From contig JAVBQY010000036.1 in NCBI GenBank assembly GCA_031548545.1, positions 1-46,212 on the forward strand: a stretch of DNA of 46,212 nucleotides. Direction: 5' to 3'. Position numbers and translations under genes: made by a program. Below, piece after piece: positions 1 through 7,856 of the stretch. The stretch is from UBA932 sp031548545. Its GTDB lineage: Bacteria > Bacteroidota > Bacteroidia > Bacteroidales > UBA932. Numbering within the stretch: the stretch's first letter is position 1; the number at the start of each line of letters is the position of its first letter. The notes beneath the pieces are model-generated. The model was not told where the DNA came from and ran no database searches. It worked only from the letters and a program-made list of their open reading frames with translations.

Positions 1-99
1 GCCGGCAATTAAGAATTGAGCGGGCCATCCCAATGCTCCGGAAAGCATTGCGGCGGCAGCAATTAAAACGGATAGTATTATTTTCCGGTATGTTTTCAT
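1..99 (-). CDS. Exported protein of unknown function, N-terminal fragment
   Basis: Reading the minus strand from the ATG at 97-99 gives 33 open codons to the window edge. They begin MKTYRKIILSVLIAAAAM: a short basic start followed by a hydrophobic, alanine-rich stretch, as in a Sec signal peptide. The rest of the gene lies outside the window, so no function can be given. A -7-type box lies 57 bases upstream, which supports this being a real gene start. The initiator call rests only on the signal peptide and that box. Confidence 0.5.
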   Translation of the reverse strand, partial: MKTYRKIILSVLIAAAAMLSGALGWPAQFLIAG

Positions 100-156
100 T
101 GAGGTGAGTTGTTAGGGGGTTAGCATTATAATTATTTATCAAAGGGCTTATTACTA

Positions 157-188
157 CAAACCTAAAGTAAAAATTTTTGAAAGTCAAT
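157..188 (-). promoter_or_regulatory. Bacteroidota-type promoter of the left-edge gene
   Basis: On the minus strand TAGGTTTG (157-164) matches the -7 consensus TAnnTTTG. An ATTG at 185-188, 20 bases upstream, is a three-of-four match to the -33 box TTTG. The gene start is at 99. Confidence 0.5.
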
Positions 189-191
189 AGT

Positions 192-265
192 TTAGCGTTT
201 GGTTAGCGCATTTAAAAAAATAAATGTCTTATAAATAGATTATTATGATTTATAATTAGCGCTAA
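192..265. repeat. TTAGCG repeats, inverted repeat and 10-bp palindrome in the left intergenic region
   Basis: TTAGCG occurs at 192-197, 203-208 and 256-261. The last copy is part of the perfect palindrome TTAGCGCTAA (256-265). Next to it TTATAAAT (229-236) and ATTTATAA (248-255) form an inverted repeat with an 11-base gap. The region follows the stop codon of the TPR gene on the minus strand and could be a terminator or a binding site. No T-run follows the structure, so neither role is settled. Confidence 0.4.
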
Positions 266-278
266 AATAACGATTGGA

Positions 279-1958
279 TTAACTGATTTTCTGCAAAAAC
301 GACACCAAATCTACGCCTTGTTCCAGCTTTAATTTTTTCCGGATGTTTGTTTTCTTTAGTCTGATGGTACTTTCCGCACAATTCATGAGCAGCGCTATTT
401 CCGTAGTACGGAGGCCGGCCAGGGCCAAACAATATACCCTCACTTCCGATTCATCCAGATCGGGGTAGGATTGTTGTAAGTTATCCAGTTTGCCATTATA
501 GTAGTTATTGACGGTGCTATAAAAATCTTTCCAAAAGTTGTCATCTGTATGATTGTATACAATCTTTTTGAATTTTTGCAGCAATTTAGCGCTGTTTTGC
601 TTTTCTTCCGGATTGAGCGTATTTTCCAGCAGGCTTACTTTTTTAATTACATCGAAGTGATGTAAAGCGATATTTTTTAATGCGTTATCTTTGTCATTAT
701 AAGCATTGGCCAACAATTTAAACTGTTCTATTTGTTGCAGCGCTGCTAAAAGTGCTGTTTTCTTTTTGGTATGGGTGTAATAGAAGATGCCACCGGTTAA
801 GAGCAATAAAATAATTAAGGTTGAGATAGCCAATAACATATGTTGGTTTCTGATTTGTAGTTCCTGGTTGGCATTTTTAGCCAGCTCCCAGTCGTATTTT
901 TCCTGTAAACCTATGATGGAATTTACTTTAGCATCTTTATAAACCTGTAAGACTTCTTCTGTATATTGTTCGTTATAATGTAATGCTTGTTTGTAGTTCC
1001 CCTGCGCAGCTGCTAATTCACAAAATGCATGAAGCGCCGATGCTCGGCTAAGTGTGGCCTGTTTTACCGTGTCCAATAATTGTAGAGAATGATTAATATA
1101 GTAGAGAGATGAATCAAATAATTGTTTTTTTGTATAAAATTTGGCTAAGGTAATATAAAGACGTGCTTTGTCTACTCCATTGGGGTATAGATTGGTAGCT
1201 CTCTTTAAGTAATATTCTGCTTTCTTTGAGTTCCCCTTTGTTCGGTGTGTTATACTCAAGTTGTGGCAGAGTGTGGATTGCCAAATGGAATCCTTGGAAC
1301 ATATGGCAAGGTCTAATGCTTTGTTATGATAAAATAATGTGCTATCTAATTGATTAGTTGAAAAATATATATTTCCGAGAAGTTGTAAGGCCGCAATAAT
1401 ATATTTATTGAAACAACTGCTGTCAGACATTTGAGCATAATATAGTGCCTCTTTGAATATAGGAATCGCCGTGTTATATTCCTGTTGTTTATCATATAAC
1501 CATGCAATATTATGTCTGATCATGCCTTTTAATCTGTTCTGGTTAGTATGATCCGCATAGGTTTTAGCTTCCAGATAGGCCTGCATGGCGCGTTTGTCGT
1601 CATTTCTTTCCTGCCATACCCGCCCGTGGCAAAAGGCAGTTAAAGCCGCTTTGGACCATTCATTCCGGTTGGCAAAATAGGCTTGCGTCTCCACCATGGA
1701 GGTATCCGCCGCAATATCCTGGTCACACTTGTCTTTAGCCCTCAACAATAGCAAGTTGTAATAGTGTTGCTCTGCTTCCGGTAAAATACCGGGGTCGGGT
1801 ATGCTTTGCAGGGCAGTTAATGCGCTGTCGGGCCGTTCCTCCATTACGGCTTCGGCGGTTGTTAAGCGCTCACGGGCTATGCGGCGCTCATTAAGGCTGC
1901 AGGAGCAGAGCAGCAGGGTCCATGCGATGAGGAGAATGTAGGTGCCGGAGGATTTCAT
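279..1958 (-). CDS. TPR lipoprotein with transmembrane segment and C-terminal LuxR-like HTH
   Basis: This 559-residue protein looks like a membrane-bound regulator of a type common in Bacteroidota. It starts with a lipoprotein signal; the LLLCSC stretch at 15-20 offers a lipidation cysteine at 18 or 20. A helical, TPR-like region follows to about residue 365, with repeats such as the one around YYNLLLLRAKD. One transmembrane helix lies at about 374-394, and a basic, helical linker follows. The last 60 residues (about 500-555) read SEVRVYCLALAGLRTTEIAL..., then CAESTIRLKKTNIRKKL, the form of a LuxR/GerE-type helix-turn-helix. The likely role is to sense something in the envelope and act on DNA, but target and ligand are unknown. 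The gene stands alone with its own strong promoter and is visibly AT-richer than the genes to its right. Confidence 0.8.
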   Translation of the reverse strand: MKSSGTYILLIAWTLLLCSCSLNERRIARERLTTAEAVMEERPDSALTALQSIPDPGILPEAEQHYYNLLLLRAKDKCDQDIAADTSMVETQAYFANRNEWSKAALTAFCHGRVWQERNDDKRAMQAYLEAKTYADHTNQNRLKGMIRHNIAWLYDKQQEYNTAIPIFKEALYYAQMSDSSCFNKYIIAALQLLGNIYFSTNQLDSTLFYHNKALDLAICSKDSIWQSTLCHNLSITHRTKGNSKKAEYYLKRATNLYPNGVDKARLYITLAKFYTKKQLFDSSLYYINHSLQLLDTVKQATLSRASALHAFCELAAAQGNYKQALHYNEQYTEEVLQVYKDAKVNSIIGLQEKYDWELAKNANQELQIRNQHMLLAISTLIILLLLTGGIFYYTHTKKKTALLAALQQIEQFKLLANAYNDKDNALKNIALHHFDVIKKVSLLENTLNPEEKQNSAKLLQKFKKIVYNHTDDNFWKDFYSTVNNYYNGKLDNLQQSYPDLDESEVRVYCLALAGLRTTEIALLMNCAESTIRLKKTNIRKKLKLEQGVDLVSFLQKIS

Positions 1959-2000
1959 GCAAAATATACTTTTTGGTTAAACATCCGGATAACAGGCCTA

Positions 2001-2031
2001 CAAAGTTAAACAAATTTCATTATGAACCAAA
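2001..2031 (-). promoter_or_regulatory. Promoter of the TPR/HTH lipoprotein gene
   Basis: Minus strand: TTTG (2028-2031), 19 bases, then TAACTTTG (2001-2008). Both boxes match the Bacteroidota consensus TTTG-N19-21-TAnnTTTG exactly. The ATG lies 42 bases downstream. Confidence 0.75.
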
Positions 2032-2093
2032 TGATTATGATTATTTGACCGCTTCGGCCGTTGATTGATCGTTCCGAAAAATAAAAAAATCAC

Positions 2094-2101
2094 TACTTTT
2101 G
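2094..2101 (+). promoter_or_regulatory. -7 box for waaA
   Basis: TACTTTTG fits TAnnTTTG. It lies inside the longest possible reading frame of waaA. The TTG at 2065 would therefore be upstream of the transcript, so a start at 2119 or 2143 is preferred. No clear -33 box is seen. Confidence 0.5.
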
Positions 2102-2118
2102 CAAAAAAAAATACCGGA

Positions 2119-3357
2119 TTGCATCTTTTTTATACTATTGGCATGTGGTTGTTCGCCGGGGGCGTTCAGGTAGGGGGTTGGTTCAATGCCAAGCTTCGTT
2201 TGTTTGTACGTGGCCGTCGCCACCAGTTTTCCCGCCTGCGGGAGGCCTTCTCCGATAATAGGCCTGTGGCCTGGTTCCACTGTGCCTCATTGGGAGAATT
2301 CGAGCAGGGGCGTCCGGTAATGGAAGCGTACAGAAAGAAGTACCCGGAGCATAAAATTTTGCTGACCTTTTTTTCTCCTTCCGGCTACGAGGTGCGTAAA
2401 AATTACGATGGCGCAGACCATGTGTTTTATCTGCCGGTAGATACGCCGCGCAACGCCCGCCGTTTCCTGAAAATAGTCAACCCGCATACCGCCTTTTTCA
2501 TTAAATATGAATTTTGGCACAATTATCTTCGCGGCTTGAAGCAACGGGGCATCCCGACCTATGTCGTGTCGGCTATTTTCCGTCCGGAGCAGGTGTTTTT
2601 CAAATGGTACGGCGGCTTTTTCCGTAATATGCTGAGGACTTTCCGTTGCTTGTTTGTCCAGAATGAGGCGTCGGCAGCTTTGCTGCAGCGTATTGCTATT
2701 GAGCAGTCGGTCGTTGCCGGAGATACGCGTTTTGACCGGGTGTGGGCCCATACCCGCCGGCCGGCCGAATTGCCGGTGGTCGCAGCTTTTTCCCAAGGCC
2801 ATCCGACCCTGATTGCCGGCAGCAGCTGGCCCTCGGATGAGGAGCGTTTGTGTAAGGCGATGGACGCTTTGCCGGACAACGTACGGTTTATTTTCGCCCC
2901 GCACGAAATCCATGAGGAGCATCTTGCCGCTATGGAGCGTTTGTTCGAACGGTTTGGAACGGTGCGTTATACGAAGGCGTCCGCTGAAAATCTGCAAACT
3001 GCAGGCTGCAGGGTAATGATTATTGATACGATCGGCATCCTGATGTCGGTGTATAGTTATGGAAATGTGGCCTATGTGGGTGGCGGCTTTGACGCTGGCA
3101 ATGGGGTGCACAATACCATTGAGCCGGCGGCTTATGGTTTGCCTGTGGTTTTCGGCCCCGTGTATGAAGCCTATGCCGAGGCGCGGGAGCTGGTGGCCAA
3201 CGGCGGTGGCGTCACCGTAAAAAACAGCGAAGCGCTGAGGGCCAGCCTGCAACTATTGTTGCTTAATGAAGCCGAACAACAACGGGTGGGCGCTATCTGC
3301 TCCGGATATGTAGGGCGCAACCAGGGGGCTACGGAAAAGGTCATGGAGTGGATTTAA
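2119..3357 (+). CDS. waaA: 3-deoxy-D-manno-octulosonic acid (Kdo) transferase
   Basis: WaaA moves Kdo from CMP-Kdo onto the lipid A precursor at the inner face of the inner membrane, building the lipopolysaccharide inner core. The protein has an N-terminal hydrophobic anchor (HLFYTIGMW...) and the GT-B glycosyltransferase fold. Family motifs are WFHCASLGEFEQGRPV near the N-terminus, with the conserved Glu. FIKYEFWHN, GSSWPSDEE and APHEIHEEH lie in the middle. YVGGGFDAGNGVHNTIEPA, which binds the nucleotide sugar, is near the C-terminus. The frame is open from 2065, but a -7 box at 2094-2101 sits inside that extension. The TTG at 2119 gives an N-terminus of family length (412 residues); ATG 2143 is the other option. 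It is monocistronic, with divergent and convergent neighbours unrelated to LPS. Confidence 0.93.
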   Translation: MHLFYTIGMWLFAGGVQVGGWFNAKLRLFVRGRRHQFSRLREAFSDNRPVAWFHCASLGEFEQGRPVMEAYRKKYPEHKILLTFFSPSGYEVRKNYDGADHVFYLPVDTPRNARRFLKIVNPHTAFFIKYEFWHNYLRGLKQRGIPTYVVSAIFRPEQVFFKWYGGFFRNMLRTFRCLFVQNEASAALLQRIAIEQSVVAGDTRFDRVWAHTRRPAELPVVAAFSQGHPTLIAGSSWPSDEERLCKAMDALPDNVRFIFAPHEIHEEHLAAMERLFERFGTVRYTKASAENLQTAGCRVMIIDTIGILMSVYSYGNVAYVGGGFDAGNGVHNTIEPAAYGLPVVFGPVYEAYAEARELVANGGGVTVKNSEALRASLQLLLLNEAEQQRVGAICSGYVGRNQGATEKVMEWI

Positions 3358-3375
3358 GCCGGGTGGGCTCCTTGC

Positions 3376-4680
3376 TTAGTTGAGTTCGCCGCTCAACATC
3401 CGTAAATTAATCTCCGACATTTTTGCCAGGTACATGGCGTTCCACTGGCGGTCTACGGCATCCAGATAATTTTTCTGATAATCACGGAACTCCAGGCCCG
3501 ATAAAGAGCCTATCTTATAGCGTTCCATCGCTATTTCAAGGCTGGCGGCAGCTACCGCAGCGCTCTCGCGTTCAAAGGAGATGAGCAGGATGTTGTTTTC
3601 GTAGGTGTTATACAGCAGGGTCAGGTTACCCAGTATTTCTGTTTCGGCCTGTTGGTAGCTGTATTCCCGGCTTTTTACATTCAATGTTGAACTTTTCAGG
3701 CGCTTGCTGTTGTCTAAGCCTGCAAATATATTCCAGGAGAGGGTAAAGCCCCAATTAAAGCCGTTACTCCGGTTATAGGTGGTGGTTTGCTGAGGGGTCT
3801 CGGACGAGTTGTAGTTATAGCCGGCCCCGAAGTCCAGCGTAGGCATGAGGTAGGCGCGGGCCAGTTGCACATCGTACTCGGAGATTTTCTGCGACTGACG
3901 GGCAATAATCAGTGTGTTGTTCCGTTCAACCGTTTCCTGCTTTAATTTTTCAAAATCCATTTTCGGGGCCAGTACGATGGTGTCGCGCACAAAATTCTGC
4001 CCGTTCAGTTGGGTATTCATCAACGTGTTCAGGCGTACATAGGCATTGCGCACGGTCTCTTCCTGCCGCACCAGTTTGGAACTGTCGGCGTTATGGTCTA
4101 TTTTAGCCTGTCGCAGGTCCAGCCCGGACACCGAGCCTATATCATACATTTCTTTGGCCTTGGCATAACGTTCTTGTGACAGGGCCAGGGAATACTGCGC
4201 CGCTTCCAGCTTTTTTTGCTGCATAAGGATGTTGTAATACTCGGCGCAGACCTGTGAGACCAGCAGGTCTATGGTTTGTTTCAACTGTTGGTCACTGGCG
4301 GCTAACTGGGCGTTTTGCCGGCCGCTTTTGGCGAACATGGCCAGGCCGTCGAACAGGCGCCAGTTGAGGCTTACACCGGCGCTGTAGCTGTCCGTCCGGT
4401 TTCCGCTGCTTTCTGTGGCGGAGCCGGAGGCGTATTTATATTCCTGATCGGTAATCGCCTCGTTTTGACGTGCATTAAGATTTAATGCCGGCAGGTATTG
4501 TGCTATGCTTTTGTTGGTTTCAACAATATCCCGGTCGGTACGCGCCACCTTGATCTGGTAGTTATTTTCCAGGGCTGTACGGATACAGTCCTCCAACGGC
4601 ATAACGGCTGCCGGTTGCGCCTTTAGTCCGGCGGTAAAACATAAACAAAACAAGCTTGCAATGAGGCGAATGGTTTTCAT
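3376..4680 (-). CDS. TolC-family outer membrane efflux protein
   Basis: A 434-residue outer membrane channel protein of the TolC/OEP family, which forms the exit duct of tripartite exporters. A signal peptide covers about residues 1-22, ending at LKAQ. Two similar halves follow, each with long amphipathic helices. The first begins PLEDCIRTALENNYQIKVART and contains LNWRLFDGLAMFAKSGRQ. The second contains SWNIFAGLDNSKRLKSS, and both parts carry the family motif YDIGSVSGLDL or YKIGSLSGLEF. Length and layout are normal. A periplasmic adaptor or an inner membrane pump, usually next door, is absent here, so the partner must be encoded elsewhere. The gene has its own -7 box just after the end of the upstream symporter gene. 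Confidence 0.9.
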   Translation of the reverse strand: MKTIRLIASLFCLCFTAGLKAQPAAVMPLEDCIRTALENNYQIKVARTDRDIVETNKSIAQYLPALNLNARQNEAITDQEYKYASGSATESSGNRTDSYSAGVSLNWRLFDGLAMFAKSGRQNAQLAASDQQLKQTIDLLVSQVCAEYYNILMQQKKLEAAQYSLALSQERYAKAKEMYDIGSVSGLDLRQAKIDHNADSSKLVRQEETVRNAYVRLNTLMNTQLNGQNFVRDTIVLAPKMDFEKLKQETVERNNTLIIARQSQKISEYDVQLARAYLMPTLDFGAGYNYNSSETPQQTTTYNRSNGFNWGFTLSWNIFAGLDNSKRLKSSTLNVKSREYSYQQAETEILGNLTLLYNTYENNILLISFERESAAVAAASLEIAMERYKIGSLSGLEFRDYQKNYLDAVDRQWNAMYLAKMSEINLRMLSGELN

Positions 4681-4702
4681 GGGACAGAACGGATTATTTT
4701 TC

Positions 4703-4710
4703 CAAAGATA
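4703..4710 (-). promoter_or_regulatory. -7 box of the TolC-family gene
   Basis: Minus-strand TATCTTTG, 22 bases before the ATG at 4680. It lies in the 38-base gap after the symporter stop codon, which suggests the two minus-strand genes are transcribed separately. No -33 match is seen. Confidence 0.55.
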
Positions 4711-4718
4711 CGTAAAAT

Positions 4719-6065
4719 TTAGCCAAGCCAGCCCATGCTATAGATAAAGATCACAGCAATAGCCAGGGGAGAGATGAACCGGAGGATGAAGAGCAGGATA
4801 TTGAACAGCAGCGGATGCAAAGCGCTGCCCAGCTCGTCTTTCAGATCGGCGGGTTTCATGTACCAGCCCGCAAAGAGAGAGACCAGGATACCTCCGATTG
4901 GTAACAAAATATTAGAAGATAGATAATCGAAGAGGTCGAAGAAACACTTTCCGAAGATGGTGAAAGAGGATAATATCCCTTCCGAGAGCGAGGCGACTAT
5001 GGCCACTGCACCGACGAGCAGGCTCATCAGCAGGACGGACAATCGTCTGCTTAAATGTTTTTCATCTACCAAATAAGCGACAATTACTTCAAACAAAGAT
5101 ATAGATGAGGTCAGGGCGGCGATGGCTAAAAGGATGAAGAAAATGAAAGACAGTAAATTGCCGAAGGGTAACTGGGCAAAGATCTCAGGAAAGGTGACAA
5201 AAACCAGCCCGGGGCCTTGTCCGGGCGCTATACCGAAGGCAAATACGGCGGGAATCACCGCCATGCCGGCCAGGATGGCGAACAGGAGGTCGGTGCCCAT
5301 AACGCCCAAAGATGTCTTGACCAGATTATTGGACTTTGGGATATAAGAGCCGTAAGTAATCATACAGCCCATCCCGAGGCTCAGCGAGAAAAAAGCCTGC
5401 CCGAGGGCGGCCAGGATGCCTTCACCGCTGATTTTTGAAAAATCGGGGGTGAACAGGAACTTCACTCCTTTCATTTCCGTGTCCAGGGTCACGGCCCGTG
5501 CCGCCAGTACAAGCACGATGACAAACAACATAGGCATCAGGATTTTAGAATAACGTTCTATTCCGTTCTTTATGCCGCCGGCCACAATCAGGGCGGTCAG
5601 CAGGATGAACCCCAGGGTCCAGAGGGCCGGCTCCACCGGAGCGGCCGTCATGCTCCCGAAAATATCCAGGTAAGCGCCCGGGTCTTGTTGTAAAAAGCCG
5701 GGCGTGCATGAGCGGGCGATATAGGACAAGGTCCAGCCGCCTACCACACTATAAAAACCTAAAATGACGAAAGACGTAATTACGCCCAGAATGCCGATGC
5801 CCTTCCAACCCGTGCGGGGCGCCAGTATATCGAAAGCGCCGATGGCATTGCGGCCTGAGCGGCGGCCGATGGCAAACTCCGACAACATCACCGGCAGACA
5901 GAGCAGCGCCATGAACAAGAGGTAAATGATGATGAAAGCAGCGCCGCCATATTGTCCTACGATATAAGGAAACCGCCAGAGGTTCCCTAAGCCGACCGCC
6001 GAACCGGCAGCTGCCACCAATACTCCGAATTTGCTGGCAAATCCGTCACGATTATTTGTTTCCAT
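4719..6065 (-). CDS. Sodium-dependent transporter, NSS (LeuT-like) family
   Basis: A 448-residue inner membrane symporter that couples uptake of a small amine or amino acid to sodium entry. The hallmark is near the N-terminus: AVGLGNLWRFPY, the unwound TM1 that binds sodium and substrate in LeuT. GRRSGRNAIGAF and about eleven hydrophobic helices follow. Eleven rather than twelve helices is usual for bacterial members. The substrate cannot be read from sequence. The gene stands opposite the nucleoside kinase gene, with interleaved divergent promoters between them. Nothing nearby hints at a pathway. Confidence 0.93.
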   Translation of the reverse strand: METNNRDGFASKFGVLVAAAGSAVGLGNLWRFPYIVGQYGGAAFIIIYLLFMALLCLPVMLSEFAIGRRSGRNAIGAFDILAPRTGWKGIGILGVITSFVILGFYSVVGGWTLSYIARSCTPGFLQQDPGAYLDIFGSMTAAPVEPALWTLGFILLTALIVAGGIKNGIERYSKILMPMLFVIVLVLAARAVTLDTEMKGVKFLFTPDFSKISGEGILAALGQAFFSLSLGMGCMITYGSYIPKSNNLVKTSLGVMGTDLLFAILAGMAVIPAVFAFGIAPGQGPGLVFVTFPEIFAQLPFGNLLSFIFFILLAIAALTSSISLFEVIVAYLVDEKHLSRRLSVLLMSLLVGAVAIVASLSEGILSSFTIFGKCFFDLFDYLSSNILLPIGGILVSLFAGWYMKPADLKDELGSALHPLLFNILLFILRFISPLAIAVIFIYSMGWLG

Positions 6066-6081
6066 CAGTGCTGAATTTTAG

Positions 6082-6113
6082 TTTATACAAAGATAAGTTT
6101 TTTCGTATATTTG
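6082..6113 (+). promoter_or_regulatory. Promoter of the nucleoside kinase gene
   Basis: TATATTTG (6106-6113) matches TAnnTTTG. TTTA at 6082-6085 lies 20 bases upstream in the -33 position. The ATG at 6135 is 21 bases downstream. The alternative TTG start at 6111 falls inside this box. Confidence 0.65.
6088..6095 (-). promoter_or_regulatory. -7 box of the sodium symporter gene
   Basis: Minus-strand TATCTTTG, 22 bases upstream of the ATG at 6065. It lies between the -33 and -7 boxes of the divergent kinase promoter. Confidence 0.55.
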
Positions 6114-6134
6114 TCTTTTAAGATTTTAAATTTT

Positions 6135-7808
6135 ATGCAATTAATTAATATTTTTTGTGAAAACACCCGGCAGATGATCCAATGTGAGGCCGGGTCCAGC
6201 CTGTTGCAGTTGGTGGATAAATGTTCGGTTTGCCTGCCGCACAGGGTATTGGCTGCTATCGTAGACAACCAGTTGAAAGAATTGAGCTATGCCGTTTACA
6301 GGCCGCACAATGTTCGATTTATAGACATCACCCATGCCGACGGGCAGCGGACCTATCAACGTTCGCTTAGCTTCTTGTTGCAAAAAGCCGTACACGATAT
6401 TCTGCCGGGCTATCAATTACGGGTCGAATATACCGTGCTCAATGGTTTATACTGTGAATTGATAGACCACGGGCGGGTGATCAACCAGTCTTTATTGCAG
6501 CGGCTCGAACAGCGCATGCGTGAGTTGGTGGAGGCCGATAAACCATTCATCCGTAAGAAACTGGCCTCCGCTCAGGCGATTGACTTGTTCCGCGCCAACA
6601 ACCAGCCGGAGAAAGCCTTGCTGCAGGAAACCCGCGGGCATTTTTACACCTCGGTATATTACATGGATGATTACCCCGACCATTTTTACGGCCCGCTGGT
6701 ACCCTCAACCGCTTACCTGAAAGTCTTTTCGCTGAGCATGTACCAGGAGGGTTTTGTAGTATTGATGCCCAAGCCCGAACAGCCCGACGAGCCGATGGCT
6801 ATCGTGGTGCAGGAAAAATTATTTGACATTTTCCAGGAAAACAATGAATGGATAAAAATTATCGGCGCCCATACCATCGGCTCCATCAATAAAGCGATAG
6901 AAGAGGGGGCGGACAAGCGGCTGATCATGGTATCGGAATCCCTGCATGAAAAAAAATACGCCCAATTGGCCGACCGTATCCGCCACCGGAAAAACAAAGT
7001 ACGCCTGGTATTGATTGCCGGCCCTTCCAGCAGCGGTAAAACCACCTCCTCCAAGCGACTGGCCGTACAGGCCAAGGTGGCCGGACTGAACCCCGTGCTG
7101 CTGGAAATGGACAATTATTTTGTAGACCGGGAACATACCCCGCTTGATGCCGACGGAAATTATGATTTTGAGGACCTGCACGCCCTGGACCTGCCCTTCT
7201 TCAACCAACAGCTTCAGGCCATGCTGGCCGGCGAAGAAGTCAACGTGCCCACCTTCGATTTTAAGACAGGTAAGCGGAAATTCGATCCGCAGCGTATCAT
7301 CAAGATAGGACCGGACGATATACTGATCATGGAAGGCATCCATGCCCTCAACCCCGAACTCACGGCGGCCATCCCCGAAGAAATGAAATACAAGATTTAT
7401 TGCTCGGCGCTTACCTCGGTGAATGTAGATGAGAACAACCGCATTTCCACTACGGACAACCGCTTGATCCGCCGCATTGTACGCGATGCCAAGTTCCGGA
7501 ACTACAGCGCTTCCGAAACCATCCTGCGCTGGCCCAGCGTGCGCCGGGGCGAAGACAGGAATGTCTTTCCTTACCAGGAAAATGCGGACATCATGTTCAA
7601 CTCGGCCCTTACCTACGAGATGTATGTTCTGCGCCGTTATGCCGATCCCTTGCTGCGCCGGATCAAGCCGACCGACCCGGCCTATACCGAAGCCATACGC
7701 CTGTTGAAGTTCCTGAGTTACTTCGCAGAAGCGCCCATGTCTATGGAAAGCTATGTGCCGAGCAACTCCATACTAAGGGAATTTATAGGTGGTAGCCTAT
7801 TTGATTAG
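6135..7808 (+). CDS. Nucleoside (uridine-like) kinase with N-terminal TGS domain
   Basis: This 557-residue cytoplasmic protein fuses a threonyl-tRNA-synthetase-like N-terminus to a uridine kinase-like P-loop kinase, an arrangement common in Bacteroidota. Residues 1-60 form a TGS domain. About 60-230 resemble the ThrRS second additional domain, with RGHFYTSVYYMDDYPDHFYGPLVPST near its end. Walker A is GPSSSGKTT at 296-304. Downstream are LEMDNYFVDRE, with the substrate-binding Asp, and ILIMEGIHALNPEL. The reaction expected from the family is phosphorylation of a pyrimidine nucleoside by ATP or GTP; the role of the TGS part is unknown. The start is ATG 6135, because the in-frame TTG at 6111 is inside the promoter. 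Confidence 0.9.
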   Translation: MQLINIFCENTRQMIQCEAGSSLLQLVDKCSVCLPHRVLAAIVDNQLKELSYAVYRPHNVRFIDITHADGQRTYQRSLSFLLQKAVHDILPGYQLRVEYTVLNGLYCELIDHGRVINQSLLQRLEQRMRELVEADKPFIRKKLASAQAIDLFRANNQPEKALLQETRGHFYTSVYYMDDYPDHFYGPLVPSTAYLKVFSLSMYQEGFVVLMPKPEQPDEPMAIVVQEKLFDIFQENNEWIKIIGAHTIGSINKAIEEGADKRLIMVSESLHEKKYAQLADRIRHRKNKVRLVLIAGPSSSGKTTSSKRLAVQAKVAGLNPVLLEMDNYFVDREHTPLDADGNYDFEDLHALDLPFFNQQLQAMLAGEEVNVPTFDFKTGKRKFDPQRIIKIGPDDILIMEGIHALNPELTAAIPEEMKYKIYCSALTSVNVDENNRISTTDNRLIRRIVRDAKFRNYSASETILRWPSVRRGEDRNVFPYQENADIMFNSALTYEMYVLRRYADPLLRRIKPTDPAYTEAIRLLKFLSYFAEAPMSMESYVPSNSILREFIGGSLFD

Positions 7809-7833
7809 AAAAAATTACTTTAGATAATATCAT

Positions 7834-7856
7834 ATAATTTATTTTTTATAAATTAT
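7834..7856. terminator. AT-only hairpin between convergent genes
   Basis: ATAATTTA (7834-7841) and TAAATTAT (7849-7856) are perfect inverted repeats around a T-rich loop, placed where the kinase and winged-helix genes converge. The stem has no G-C pairs, so it is a weak terminator candidate at best. Confidence 0.3.

Noticed and set aside
2287..3252. Long open frame antisense to waaA (321 codons)
   Set aside because: It is a shadow of the waaA codon pattern; its translation shows no domain, and waaA motifs on the plus strand are clear.
6111..6134. TTG start for the nucleoside kinase
   Set aside because: It lies in the -7 promoter box TATATTTG, and the ATG at 6135 begins directly at the TGS domain.
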